Assembly: GCA_903896925.1 (NCBI GenBank)
Contig: CAITZM010000080.1
Location: 40,743 to 104,742 of the forward strand
Length of the DNA stretch: 64,000 bases
Origin: an uncultured Lentisphaerota bacterium
GTDB lineage: Bacteria; Verrucomicrobiota; Kiritimatiellia; CAIQIC01
Reading direction: 5' to 3'
In this document: in pieces, positions 53,096 to 61,612 of the stretch
Layout: each line of letters starts with the position of its first letter
Numbering within the stretch: the stretch's first letter is position 1
Program-made: the position numbers and the translations under genes
The notes under the pieces: model-generated
The model's database searches: none
The model's input: the letters and a program-made list of their open reading frames with translations, nothing else
Told to the model about the DNA's origin: nothing

Positions 53096-53848
53096 TGCCG
53101 CTTCCGCATGGTCGTGGCCTATGACGGCACGGGGTATGCCGGGTGGCAGGTGCAGCCGGGGGCGGTGACGATCCAGGGGGCGATGGAGGCGGCGCTGAAG
53201 CAGGTGACCGGCGAGACGACGCGCGTGCAGTGCAGCGGGCGCACCGATGCGGGGGTCCACGCCATCGGCCAGGCGGCGCACTTCGACCTCGCGAAGCCGT
53301 ACGCGCTCGACAAGCTCCAGTTCAGCCTCAACTCCGTACTGCCGGAGGACATCCGAGTACTCGAGCTCAAGCGTGCGCAACCCGATTTCCACGCGCGGTT
53401 CAGCCCCAAGGGCAAGGAATACCGCTATTTCATCTGGAACGGCCCGGTGATGCCGCCACACCTGCGTCACCACCATTATTTCGTCCGCAAGCCGCTCGAC
53501 GTCGCCGCCATGCGCCGCGCCGCCGCGCTGCTCGTCGGGAAGCAGGATTTCGCCTCGTTCTCCGCCAACCCCAACCGCGAAATCAGCGGCACGGTCCGGC
53601 ACCTGCACGGGCTTGTCATCGCCAAGCGCGGCCACGAGATCGTCATCCGCGCCAGCGGCGACGGCTTCCTCTACAAGATGGTGCGCAGCCTCGCCGGCTT
53701 TCTGATCCGCGTCGGCGCGGGCGACCTGCCCCCGGAGTCCGCGCGCACGATCCTCGACGCCAAGCTCCGCACCGCGACCGTCCCCACCGCCCCGCCGGAA
53801 GGCCTGTTCCTCTGGAAGGTCTTCTACGGCGGGCGGAAAAAGAAGTGA
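53042..53848 (+). CDS. truA: tRNA pseudouridine(38-40) synthase
   Basis: Makes pseudouridine at positions 38-40 of tRNA anticodon arms. VAYDGTGYAGWQVQPG is the N-terminal motif, the catalytic Asp lies in CSGRTDAGVHAIGQ, and GDGFLYKMVRSLAGFLI is the C-terminal motif. The start is uncertain: ATG 53042 gives 268 residues with a tail made of repeat DNA, ATG 53108 gives 246 residues but trims the first strand, and ATG 52982 is also in frame. None has a clear ribosome site. Confidence 0.92.
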   Translation: MASAPSTINHSPSSISPSCRFRMVVAYDGTGYAGWQVQPGAVTIQGAMEAALKQVTGETTRVQCSGRTDAGVHAIGQAAHFDLAKPYALDKLQFSLNSVLPEDIRVLELKRAQPDFHARFSPKGKEYRYFIWNGPVMPPHLRHHHYFVRKPLDVAAMRRAAALLVGKQDFASFSANPNREISGTVRHLHGLVIAKRGHEIVIRASGDGFLYKMVRSLAGFLIRVGAGDLPPESARTILDAKLRTATVPTAPPEGLFLWKVFYGGRKKK

Positions 53849-54174
53849 CGCGCAACCGTTGCGCGCGCTCCACCCTCTGTAGGAGCCCGACCCGCGGGCG
53901 ACCGACACACGCATCGCCCGACAGGGCCGGGCTCCTGCGATAGATTACAGTTGTGCAGCATGCGGCACTTTTTGCTGCTGTAGCGGCGGCCTGTGGCCGC
54001 CGTCGGCGGTCGCAGACCGCCGCTACAGCATTGGCCTTTGTGGGCGGGAGCTCCTGCTCCCGCGGATGTGTGTTGCGGAGGGGTTCGCGGGGCTGGAAAG
54101 CCCCGCCCACAAGAGAGGGAAAATAATTTTAGCGAGGTGCGGTTCGCGAGGACGAGGTCGGGTTTCGCGCCGCG
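53849..54174. repeat. Intergenic cluster of three hairpin repeats
   Basis: Between the converging truA and DUF4239 genes. First, TGTAGGAGCCCGACCCGCGG pairing with CCGGGCTCCTGC (about 53878-53940). Second, the TGTAGCGGCGG family hairpin (53978-54028) with inner GGTCGCAGACC. Third, TGTGGGCGGGAGC ... GCCCCGCCCACA (about 54038-54112). No gene is seen. The three differ in sequence but share the plan of a long GC stem. Confidence 0.7.
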
Positions 54175-54990
54175 TCAGCCCTGCCCGCCGGCGGCGAGCA
54201 GTCGCTGGTGGAAGGATTCCAGCAGGTCGCGGAAGGCTTCCGGCTGGAGGCTGACATCGCCGGTGAACGGATATTGCAGCGAGAGCACCACGAGCAGGCT
54301 CAAGAGCACGATGAGCATGATGGACATCGTGATGCACACCTGGATCCAGCGGTGCTTGTTGGCAAGCAGGAGCGTGTACCCGATGGTCGGCGCCGCCCCG
54401 ACGAGCAGGACGAGCCACAGGATGGGATTGATGTCCATGCGGCTGTAGAGCAACCGCAGGCGGCGGCTTGAGCTCAGCTGGTTGATGTCGCCGAGCACCT
54501 GGGCCAGATAACCTTCCTGCAATTTCGTCTCGGGATGGAGGACGTAGGTGCGGTCCCAGAGCTGCTCATAAAGCTTGGCGGTCTTCGGGCTCCCCTTGCC
54601 GCGCAAGGCCATCACCGGCCACTCATCGTCCACCACCGATTGCGCGTAGGCGATCAGGTTGCTGTGCAAGCCGTCGCGATCCGTCGCGGGGAAGACCTTG
54701 ATGTCGCGCCACAGTTCGCTGAGCACGGTGGTCTCTTGCATCACGATCCGCTCCGTTTCGGCGAACCGTTCCCAGGCGACGATGATCGTGAAGGCAAGGA
54801 GCACTCCATAGATCAGGCCGAACACCGCGTAGGTGAAGCCGACCAGTTCGTTGTTTTCCTTGAACGCCGGATAGGGGGCATAACGCCGCACCAGGGCGAC
54901 CAGGCCCCACGACGCCGCCAGGCTGAACACGCACAGGCCCACCACCACCAGCCAGAGCGGCCACTGCGACACGGTATGCATCCAGTTCAT
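54175..54990 (-). CDS. DUF4239 (bestrophin-like) membrane protein
   Basis: 271 residues. Two N-terminal membrane helices (WPLWLVVVGLCVFSLAASWGL; FGLIYGVLLAFTIIVAW) are followed by FAETERIVMQETTVLSELWRD. A soluble helical middle leads to two C-terminal helices (ILWLVLLVGAAPTIGYTLLL; MLIVLLSLLVVLSLQYPF). This is the DUF4239 layout, distantly related to bestrophin channels. Ion-channel activity has not been shown for the family. Monocistronic; hairpin repeats lie at its 3' end. Confidence 0.8.
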   Translation of the reverse strand: MNWMHTVSQWPLWLVVVGLCVFSLAASWGLVALVRRYAPYPAFKENNELVGFTYAVFGLIYGVLLAFTIIVAWERFAETERIVMQETTVLSELWRDIKVFPATDRDGLHSNLIAYAQSVVDDEWPVMALRGKGSPKTAKLYEQLWDRTYVLHPETKLQEGYLAQVLGDINQLSSSRRLRLLYSRMDINPILWLVLLVGAAPTIGYTLLLANKHRWIQVCITMSIMLIVLLSLLVVLSLQYPFTGDVSLQPEAFRDLLESFHQRLLAAGGQG

Positions 54991-55034
54991 ATTGTCGTAC
55001 CTCGTGCCGCTGCTTTAGCACAGCCCGCCGCGCC

Positions 55035-55062
55035 TTGCAAACCCGGCCGCGATCCGTATCAT
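55035..55062 (+). promoter_or_regulatory. Predicted promoter of the 55073 membrane gene
   Basis: TTGCAA (55035-55040) and TATCAT (55057-55062) are separated by 16 bases. The start point would be about four bases before ATG 55073, giving an almost leaderless message. Confidence 0.4.
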
Positions 55063-55072
55063 GCCCCCGCGC

Positions 55073-55732
55073 ATGAGCAAACTGCTGGCCATCCTGCGGC
55101 GTATGAAACCGTCCGACTACGCGCTCGACCTGCTCGCCTTCGCGGGCACGGTGACGCTCGCGCTCGTATTCCGCTGGCAGGCGCGCGACCTGATCTGGAG
55201 CCTGTGGATCTCCAGCTTGAGCTTCGGCTTCGTGTGGATGTTCACGGCCTACATCTGCGCCCTCGTGTTCGTGCCCGGCAAGGCGAAACTGGCCGTGGTT
55301 GCGGGCGGCCTCTTTCTGATGGCTTTCTTCACGTTTCATTTCGGCATGTTCCACATGGTGCATGGTGCCTTTCTTAACGAGTTCTTCCCGCTTAGTCCTG
55401 GAATACGGGGCGGAATGCCCAGCATCTTGACGTTGGCCGGGACAGCCCTGGCAGCCTACTGGCCTTTTGTCCTGATGACCCTCATCTCGCGGGCGCGTGA
55501 TTTTCCGCTTGGCCACAAGGCGATGGCAGGTTCGTCGGTCATGTTTCAGCCCTATCTCAACGTCATTCGCATGCATATCCTGATTTTCGTCTTTGCCGGG
55601 CTGCAGTTTGCCCACCTGGCCCACTTCGCCCTCTTTCCCATCCTGCTGTTCTATTTCTTCCCGTGGCGCGTCTTCAACCGCGAGCGCAAGGGACTCGCCT
55701 CCGAAGCCGCCCGCGCGCAGTCGGACCGCTGA
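55073..55732 (+). CDS. Multi-pass membrane protein, DUF6498-like
   Basis: 219 residues with six or seven helices, starting LLAFAGTVTLALVFRW and ending HFALFPILLFYFFPW. WSLWISSLSFGFVWMF and FGMFHMVHGAFL resemble DUF6498 proteins, whose function is unknown. ATG 55073 is preferred; an in-frame ATG at 55061 overlaps the predicted -10 box. Divergent from the DUF4239 gene, another membrane protein of unknown role, with which it may work. Confidence 0.7.
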   Translation: MSKLLAILRRMKPSDYALDLLAFAGTVTLALVFRWQARDLIWSLWISSLSFGFVWMFTAYICALVFVPGKAKLAVVAGGLFLMAFFTFHFGMFHMVHGAFLNEFFPLSPGIRGGMPSILTLAGTALAAYWPFVLMTLISRARDFPLGHKAMAGSSVMFQPYLNVIRMHILIFVFAGLQFAHLAHFALFPILLFYFFPWRVFNRERKGLASEAARAQSDR

Positions 55733-55832
55733 ACCGTATCAGGTGTTGATGCCTGGGTGAGAGTTGATGTGAGTGGCGGACATCGTCCTTCAGCTGAAGG
55801 ATCCCTACCCAAGATGCCGATGCGTGCGGTAG

Positions 55833-55853
55833 GGACGCCGCACTGCGGCGTCC
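55833..55853. repeat. GGACGCCGCA hairpin at the end of the PQQ-propeller gene
   Basis: GGACGCCGCA, C, TGCGGCGTCC: a near-perfect 21-base palindrome six bases after the minus-strand stop. It is related in plan and flanks (TAGGGAC...GTCC) to the hairpin at 47369-47389. It could end transcription, though no T run follows. Confidence 0.6.
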
Positions 55854-55859
55854 ACCAGC

Positions 55860-57290
55860 TTATTTCGCCGGCGTTTTGGCGAGGGCGTAGAGCTTTTTCA
55901 TCGTGGCGACGTAGACCGTGCCGTTGGCGGCGGTGGCGGTGCCGTTGATCGCGCCTTCGAGCTTCGCGGTGCAGAGCACACGCTTCTCGCGGCCGGCGGC
56001 GAGAATCACCAGTTCGCCCTTGCGCGTGCCGACGTACACCTTGCCGTCGGCGACGAGCGGCGAGGTCCAGATTTCCGCGCCGGTGTCATGCTTCCACACG
56101 GGCAGGCCGGTCTCCGCGTCCACGCAGTGCACAAAGTGGCCGAGGTCGGTGACATAGACGAGGCCGTCGGCGACGGCCGGCGTCGCGCAGGTGTGGCGTT
56201 CGAGCGGATAGGTCCAGCGCGTCGCGGTTTTCGTCACGTCGCCGGTGCCGGCGACATCGAGACACTTGAGCCAGGCCTCGCGCTTGCCCCACCACATGTC
56301 GCCGCCGCCGGCCACGTAGAGCCGGCTGTTGTGGAAGACCGGCATGCCGTAGACATTCACCGGACTCACTTTGCGGTTCCCGAGATAGCTGTGGATGTTC
56401 TCCTTTGGCGCGGCGGGATCGCCATCGAACTGCCAGACCTTTTTCAGCGTGGCGACTTCCGCCCCCGCGGAGGTCACGGCCTCGAAGGCGTAGATGAGAC
56501 CATTGCCGCCGCAGAAGAAAATCAGCGGCCGGCCGGCGACCTCGCCGCTGCACGGCGAGGACCACGTACAGTGGAAGATGTCGGGGCCGATATGCTCGGC
56601 GTCACGCGCCGCGAGGCGGCCGGTGGCGAGATCTACGCCGATCAGGCTCGGCGCATCGGGTGCGGCGATGCCGCGGTGGGTGTCATCCACGCCGTTTGAG
56701 GTATTCACGTAGAGGACGTTGCCGACGAGCAGGGGCGAGGCATGCGCGCTGTCGTGCTGGCGGACGCCGCATTGCTTGAGGATGTCGAAGCGCCAGCGGG
56801 CGTCGGACTCGCGGACCGTCAGCGCGCCGCCTGCCGGGCCGGCGGGGTCGAGGTTCCACAGCTCGCCGCGGTTGCTGACGATGCAGACGCGGCCGCTGAC
56901 GACCGTCGCGGGCGAGCAGAGCCCGACGTTCGTCCAATCCCAGTAGACGCTGTTGGTCAGCTTGGGGCAGGCGAGCTGCCAGCGGAATGCGCCGGTCTGC
57001 TCGTCGAAACACAGCAGCACGCCGCGGTCCCCGACGACGGCCGGATCGCGCGGCGCGGCGTTGTTCGCGCCGATATACACATGGCCGCCGGCGACGACCG
57101 GCGTGGCGAAACATTGCGAGCCGAGAGGGGCCACCCATTTGATGTTTACGCCATTGGTGGGGTCGCAGCTGTCGGGCAAGCCGGTCTCGGCGGAGACCAT
57201 GTTGCGCGATGGCATAGCGCCCCACTGCGACTGGTCCGCCGCATACGCCAGCGTGCCCAACGCCAGCACCATCCCAGCGAGTCGTTTCAT
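55860..57290 (-). CDS. PQQ-like beta-propeller protein (BamB/quinoprotein-like), secreted
   Basis: 476 residues with a signal peptide (MKRLAGMVLALGTLAYAAD). Eight-bladed PQQ-type propeller repeats follow, such as ATPVVAGGHVYIGANN, ATPAVADGLVYVTDLGHFVH and TSPLVADGKVYVGTRKGELV, each with the A-x-D/N-G-x-V-Y pattern. No calcium/PQQ-binding Asp-Glu set or haem motif is evident, so it is probably a scaffold or binding protein and not a dehydrogenase. ATG 57290 gives the signal peptide; upstream in-frame starts do not. It is transcribed alone. Confidence 0.85.
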   Translation of the reverse strand: MKRLAGMVLALGTLAYAADQSQWGAMPSRNMVSAETGLPDSCDPTNGVNIKWVAPLGSQCFATPVVAGGHVYIGANNAAPRDPAVVGDRGVLLCFDEQTGAFRWQLACPKLTNSVYWDWTNVGLCSPATVVSGRVCIVSNRGELWNLDPAGPAGGALTVRESDARWRFDILKQCGVRQHDSAHASPLLVGNVLYVNTSNGVDDTHRGIAAPDAPSLIGVDLATGRLAARDAEHIGPDIFHCTWSSPCSGEVAGRPLIFFCGGNGLIYAFEAVTSAGAEVATLKKVWQFDGDPAAPKENIHSYLGNRKVSPVNVYGMPVFHNSRLYVAGGGDMWWGKREAWLKCLDVAGTGDVTKTATRWTYPLERHTCATPAVADGLVYVTDLGHFVHCVDAETGLPVWKHDTGAEIWTSPLVADGKVYVGTRKGELVILAAGREKRVLCTAKLEGAINGTATAANGTVYVATMKKLYALAKTPAK

Positions 57291-57674
57291 CTTTACGCTT
57301 CCCATTCCACACGCTTCCAGCCAAACACGCCCGTCATCATGTCCCTTCGCGTGACACTTGGCAAGGCCCCACGCCAGCCCCAAATCCTCGCCTAAGGATT
57401 GTCTGGAGGGGGTGCGGCGGGGTGTGAGGGCTGAGGGTGGCTGGGAGGGCGTTTGGAAAAGGGATCAAACGGCCCGTAAACAGGGGCTTTTCCGCTGCGA
57501 CGCGCGCAGCGGGTCCGCAGACAACGTTTGTCGGCACACCTGCGGCGCGCGGCAGCATCCTATAGGGAGAGTGCTCCGAAAGCCCCAATATCACCCATCA
57601 TGCGTCCAGCCGGAGCTTACCCGCTTTCGTGCCGAGCGTAGGCGAGGATCAGGGCCGCATGGCGGGGCTTGCGA
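57291..57674. other. Intergenic region upstream of pgsA
   Basis: About 380 bases between divergent genes before the palindrome array. It includes a G-rich stretch (GGAGGGGGTGCGGCGGGGTG, near 57410) and a segment with GCTGCGACGCGCGCAGC-type partial symmetry. No reading frame resembling a protein and no convincing promoter was found. Confidence 0.5.
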
Positions 57675-57787
57675 TTTCCTCCAAACCTTGGAACAATGGC
57701 GCTGCGACTTTTCCAAGGCTTGGAAAAGTGGTGGTGGGTTGCTTCCATGATTTGGAAAACCCGGCTGTTCGCGTTTCCAAGGTCTGG
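57675..57787. repeat. Four 32-bp-phased palindromes upstream of pgsA, locus D
   Basis: Four cores with centres at 57686, 57718, 57750 and 57782, each exactly 32 bases apart: CCAAACCTTGG, CCAAGGCTTGG, CCATGATTTGG and CCAAGGTCTGG. Flanking T-runs and A-runs (TTTTCC...GGAAAA) extend the best copy. The 21-base stretches between cores are not conserved. The last copy ends three bases before the pgsA ATG, and its AAGG is the only candidate ribosome site. Confidence 0.9.
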
Positions 57788-57790
57788 ACA

Positions 57791-58411
57791 ATGGATGAGC
57801 CACAACATAGGCCCAAGCTGACGCTGGCGACGAAAGTCACCATCGTCCGCATCATGGGCGTGCCGGTCTTCATTGCGCTGCTGGTCTATTACTTGATCGG
57901 CCTGCACAACGGAGAAGATATCTGGCTGGAGCGCATGTTGGCCCTGGTGGTCTTCTCGGCGGTGGCGGTCACCGACGCGCTCGACGGCTATCTGGCCCGC
58001 TCGCGCAACGAGGTGACCGACCTCGGCCGGATGCTCGACCCGATCGCCGACAAGGCGCTGCTGCTCTCCGGGCTGATCCTGTTGACCCGGCCCTCGCTGC
58101 CGGCGCTGGCGCCGCACATCCCGGTCTGGTTCACGACCCTGGTCATCAGCCGCGATGTTGTCCTCATCCTCGGCTCGTTCCTCGTGCACGAGCTGGCCGG
58201 CAACGTGACGGTCCGGCCGCGGATCAGCGGCAAGCTGGCGACGTTCGTCCAGATGGCGACCATCATCTGGGTGCTGATCGGCGGCGCGGAGCGGCAGTTC
58301 AACTGGTTCGTGGGTGTCGCCGCCCTGCTGACGGCGATCTCGTGGGTCCAATACGTCGTGGATGGCGCGCGCCAGCTCGCGCACGTCCAGCACGGCGCGC
58401 AACCGAAGTGA
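57791..58411 (+). CDS. pgsA: CDP-diacylglycerol-glycerol-3-phosphate 3-phosphatidyltransferase
   Basis: 206-residue CDP-alcohol phosphatidyltransferase making phosphatidylglycerol phosphate at the inner membrane. The family motif D-x2-D-G-x2-A-R-x8-G-x3-D-x3-D begins at DALDGYLARS. Opening LTLATKVTIVRIMGVPVFI and four further helices fit PgsA. ATG 57791 follows directly on the fourth palindrome of locus D. Reading upstream of it only translates the repeats. der follows 41 bases later in the same direction. Confidence 0.88.
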   Translation: MDEPQHRPKLTLATKVTIVRIMGVPVFIALLVYYLIGLHNGEDIWLERMLALVVFSAVAVTDALDGYLARSRNEVTDLGRMLDPIADKALLLSGLILLTRPSLPALAPHIPVWFTTLVISRDVVLILGSFLVHELAGNVTVRPRISGKLATFVQMATIIWVLIGGAERQFNWFVGVAALLTAISWVQYVVDGARQLAHVQHGAQPK

Positions 58412-58452
58412 CCATTTTCAAGTTGCCGGTGGCAAGTTGATGGAAGGCAGAG

Positions 58453-60009
58453 ATGAGAAAAAATAAAAAATATGTGCCGGCCGAAGCCAGCGATACGCCT
58501 GCGGCCGCCGATCTGGCGCCTGCAGCTCCGCCCGCCCCCGGCGCCCCCGGCGCGCCCGGCCGCGTGATCGCGATCGTCGGCCGGCCTAACGTCGGCAAGA
58601 GCGCGCTCTTCAACCGGCTCGTCGGCCAGCGCATCGCGATCGTGCACGAGGAAGCGGGCGTCACGCGCGACCGGCTCGTTCACGAGGTGAACCGCGACGG
58701 CGAACGGTTCGAGCTGATCGACACCGGCGGACTGGACACGTTCGACCGCCAGCAGCCCGATCACGAAATCTACGTGGGCACGCGGCAGCAGGTCGAGATC
58801 GCCATCGAGGACGCGGCCGCGCTCATCTGGGTCGTGGATATCACCGCCGGCTGCGCTCCGCTCGATGAAGAAGTCGGCGCCATGCTGCGCCGCAGCGGCA
58901 AACCGGTCTTCCTCGCCGCCAACAAGGCGGACACGCCGCGGCTCGACGACAAGACCGGCGAGTTCGAAAAATTCAATTATCCGATCTATCCCGTCTCCGC
59001 GCTGCACGCGCGCGGCATCGGCGAGCTGATCTGCGCCGCCATGGAGCACCTGCCGCCGGGGGCGCCGCCGGAAGCCGTGGAGGCGCTCAAGGTCGTGATC
59101 GCGGGGCGGCCGAACGTCGGCAAGTCGTCGTTCATCAACAAGCTGCTCGGCCATAACCGCGTGATCGTTTCCAACGTCCCGGGCACGACGCGCGACAGCA
59201 TCGTGGTGCCCTTCGTCATCGGCGAGGGTCCGCAGGCGCGCCGCTACCAGCTGATCGACACGGCCGGCATCCGGCGCTCCGGCCGCCTCCACGAGGCCGT
59301 GGAAAAATTCAGCCTGATCCGGTCCGAGGAAAGCATCCGGCTCGCCGACGTGGTCGTGCTGATGCTCGACGCCGAGGACGGACCGACCGCCCTCGACAAG
59401 CGCATCGCCGCGATGATCCAGGAGGCGCGCAAGGGCTGCCTCATCATCGTCAACAAATGGGACCTCGCCGCCGGCACCGTGAAAATGGCGACCTACGAGA
59501 CCGCCCTGCACGCGGCGCTGCCCTACCTCGCGGTGCCCATGCTGTTCGTCTCCGCGCTGGACGGCACGAACATCCCCAAGAGCATCGAGGCGATCGACCG
59601 CGTCTCCGCCGCCGTACAGTTCAAGATGCCGACCGGCCTGATGAACCGCGTCCTGCGCGATGCGATGCAGAAGGTGCAGCCGCCGATGATCGAGGGCCGG
59701 CGCCTCAAGCTCTACTACGCCACGCAGGTCGGCACCAAGCCCGTACGCCTCAAGCTGTTCGTCAACCAGGTCCGACGCCTGACCCCGGCCTACGAGACCT
59801 ATCTCATCCGCGCCCTGCGCCGCACGTTCGACCTCGACGGCGCGCCGGTCATCTTCCAGCTCGCCTCGAGCCACACCCCGCCCTCGGTGGGCGGCACTTC
59901 CCAGGGCGGGGCCCCCAACAAACACTTCGTGCCGGCGGCGGCACCCCGCGCGCACCGCCCGGAGCGGTCCCGCCCGAGGGGCACGCGCCTGCCACGGCGC
60001 AAGAAGTGA
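58453..60009 (+). CDS. der: Ribosome biogenesis GTPase Der (EngA)
   Basis: 518 residues with two tandem GTPase domains and a KH-like C-terminal domain, needed for 50S subunit maturation. G1 of domain 1 is GRPNVGKSALFN with DTGG and NKAD. Domain 2 has GRPNVGKSSFIN, DTAGIRR and NKWD. The KH-like part is about 395-480. An N-terminal Ala/Pro-rich tail (PAAPPAPGAPGAPG) and a basic C-terminal tail (RAHRPERSRPRGTRLPRRKK) are longer than usual. Probably cotranscribed with pgsA. Confidence 0.96.
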   Translation: MRKNKKYVPAEASDTPAAADLAPAAPPAPGAPGAPGRVIAIVGRPNVGKSALFNRLVGQRIAIVHEEAGVTRDRLVHEVNRDGERFELIDTGGLDTFDRQQPDHEIYVGTRQQVEIAIEDAAALIWVVDITAGCAPLDEEVGAMLRRSGKPVFLAANKADTPRLDDKTGEFEKFNYPIYPVSALHARGIGELICAAMEHLPPGAPPEAVEALKVVIAGRPNVGKSSFINKLLGHNRVIVSNVPGTTRDSIVVPFVIGEGPQARRYQLIDTAGIRRSGRLHEAVEKFSLIRSEESIRLADVVVLMLDAEDGPTALDKRIAAMIQEARKGCLIIVNKWDLAAGTVKMATYETALHAALPYLAVPMLFVSALDGTNIPKSIEAIDRVSAAVQFKMPTGLMNRVLRDAMQKVQPPMIEGRRLKLYYATQVGTKPVRLKLFVNQVRRLTPAYETYLIRALRRTFDLDGAPVIFQLASSHTPPSVGGTSQGGAPNKHFVPAAAPRAHRPERSRPRGTRLPRRKK

Positions 60010-60119
60010 CGGTGGCCGGCGCCGACAGAACCCGACCGGCGCGCCAGGGCGCGCCCCGGGTCCGGGGGAAAATAGCGCCCGGGTGATGCTGGGCCCATGA
60101 AAACTGCGGCGGTGCGGCA

Positions 60120-60147
60120 TTGACAGTAAGCGTGTTTCTCCTATGCT
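60120..60147 (+). promoter_or_regulatory. Strong predicted promoter of the ECF sigma gene
   Basis: A perfect TTGACA (60120-60125) and TATGCT (60142-60147) have a 16-base spacer. The leader would be about 39 bases to ATG 60193. The pair looks like a housekeeping promoter; no separate ECF-type autoregulatory box was noticed. Confidence 0.65.
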
Positions 60148-60192
60148 CACGCGGCCGCCGACAGCGGCTGGAAAACTGACGGTCTGAACGCC

Positions 60193-60813
60193 ATGGATGT
60201 CACGCCCTCACAACCTACGCCGGACACCGGCGCGCCGGATCCTGCCGCCCAGCGCGAGCTGGTCCGGCGCGCACAGCGCGGTGACCTTGGCGCCTACGAG
60301 GAGCTGGTGCGCCATACCCACCCGCAGATCTACCGGCTGCTCTATCACATGACGTCGAACCGCGAGGACGCGGAGGATCTGGCGCAGGAGGTCTTTCTCA
60401 AGGCTTACGCCGCCCTGGCGCGCTTCCAGGGCTCCTCGTCGTTCTACACGTGGGTCTACCGGATCGCCGTCAACCATGCGCTGAATTTCCGCGAGAAAAC
60501 CCGGCGCCGCGCTACGGAGCTGCGGCTGGACGACATGGAGGCGGCCGTCGAGCGCGACCCGACGTTCGTCGAATTGCGGGCGCGCGAATCGCCCTACCGC
60601 GACGCCACGGTGGCCGAGTTGCAAAAAAGATTGAACGCCGCGCTCCAGAAGTTGTCAGATGAACACAGAATGGTCGTGGTGCTGCACGATATCGAAGGTC
60701 TCAAGCACCACGAAATCGCGCAGATGATGAAGCTATCGGAAGGCACGGTGCGCTCCCGGCTCTTCTACGCGCGGCAGCTATTGCAGCGGGAACTTGCGGA
60801 GTTTGCGCCATGA
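60193..60813 (+). CDS. ECF-family RNA polymerase sigma factor
   Basis: 206 residues. Region 2 (about 20-95; DAEDLAQEVFLKAYAAL, YTWVYRIAVNHALNF) and region 4 (about 140-200; LSDEHRMVVVLHDIEGLKHHEIAQ, GTVRSRLFYARQLLQ) are complete and joined by a short linker, as in group RpoE/SigW-like ECF factors. Its stop overlaps the anti-sigma start (ATGA), so the two are made together. Confidence 0.95.
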   Translation: MDVTPSQPTPDTGAPDPAAQRELVRRAQRGDLGAYEELVRHTHPQIYRLLYHMTSNREDAEDLAQEVFLKAYAALARFQGSSSFYTWVYRIAVNHALNFREKTRRRATELRLDDMEAAVERDPTFVELRARESPYRDATVAELQKRLNAALQKLSDEHRMVVVLHDIEGLKHHEIAQMMKLSEGTVRSRLFYARQLLQRELAEFAP

Positions 60814-61373
60814 ACTGCGACGAAGCCAAATATTATGTCGGGCTGGACGCTGACGACCCGCGCGCCGCGGAGATGCGCGCGCATCTCCGCGCGTGCGCCA
60901 TGTGCCGCGCCGAGGTGGATCACCAGAACAACATCCGCGCCACCTTCGGACTGCTGCGCTATGAGCAGCCGGCGGCGGATTTTTCCGCCCGCTGCGTCAG
61001 CCAGATCATGCGTGCCGTCCAGGCACAGCCTGCCGCCTCCACGCCGGCCTACGCCTGGTGGACCGCGTGGCGCGAACACGCGGGCCGGGGGCTGCAGCCG
61101 CTGCGGCTGGCCGCCGCCGCGGTGCTGGTCGTGGGCTTGGGCCTCTACCTGACGCACGCGCCGGCCACGAACGATGCCGGTGCGCCGGCCCTCTGGTCGC
61201 AAATCCGCATCGAACAGCCCGCGCAGCCCGCCGGTGGGGCGACCGGCTTCACGCCGGCGCCGGTGCCCGGCGCGGTGGAAAACCTGCCCGTCATGCTCGC
61301 CTCGTCCAACAACGGTCCGCTGCGGATGGACTATGGCCCCGGCGGGGCCGTGCCCGTGAAGTTCGAATACTGA
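60810..61373 (+). CDS. Membrane-bound zinc-finger anti-sigma factor (putative)
   Basis: 187 residues. An N-terminal zinc-binding anti-sigma motif HLRACAMC (H-x3-C-x2-C, about residues 25-32) is followed by an amphipathic linker, one membrane helix (LRLAAAAVLVVGLGLYL, about 100-116) and a ~70-residue periplasmic tail. It probably holds the ECF sigma factor inactive until the periplasmic part receives a signal. No site-1 protease gene is adjacent. Confidence 0.82.
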   Translation: MNCDEAKYYVGLDADDPRAAEMRAHLRACAMCRAEVDHQNNIRATFGLLRYEQPAADFSARCVSQIMRAVQAQPAASTPAYAWWTAWREHAGRGLQPLRLAAAAVLVVGLGLYLTHAPATNDAGAPALWSQIRIEQPAQPAGGATGFTPAPVPGAVENLPVMLASSNNGPLRMDYGPGGAVPVKFEY

Positions 61374-61557
61374 CCGCCGCGCAAGCACCGCTTCCCGGCG
61401 TCCTCGGGCGCGCCGTAGCTTGCCCCGTCATAGCGTCCGCCTGCAGGCGCATCCTCAGACTCTATCCCCATTGTTCTACGTGAATTAGCCGACATGACGG
61501 CCTTCTTTTCGGCAGCCGTCGCCCGGCAGCAATCCCACGCGATGCACCAAAAGCAAA

Positions 61558-61592
61558 CCGGCCGGAATTTTCACGTGGAAAACTCCGGCCGG
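61558..61592 (-). terminator. Terminator of the PpiC-type isomerase gene
   Basis: On the minus strand a long stem CCGGCCGGAGTTTTC / GAAAATTCCGGCCGG (15 bp, one mismatch, loop CACGT) is followed by TTTGCTTTTGG. It begins about 20 bases after the stop codon at 61613. Confidence 0.75.
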
Positions 61593-61612
61593 CTGACGTT
61601 CGGACCGCGGAC

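Noticed and set aside
57675..57787. CRISPR array at the 32-bp phased palindromes
   Set aside because: Only two to four units per locus, cores of about 19 bases that are strongly palindromic and imperfect, 21-base intervals or less, four loci, no cas genes and no leader.
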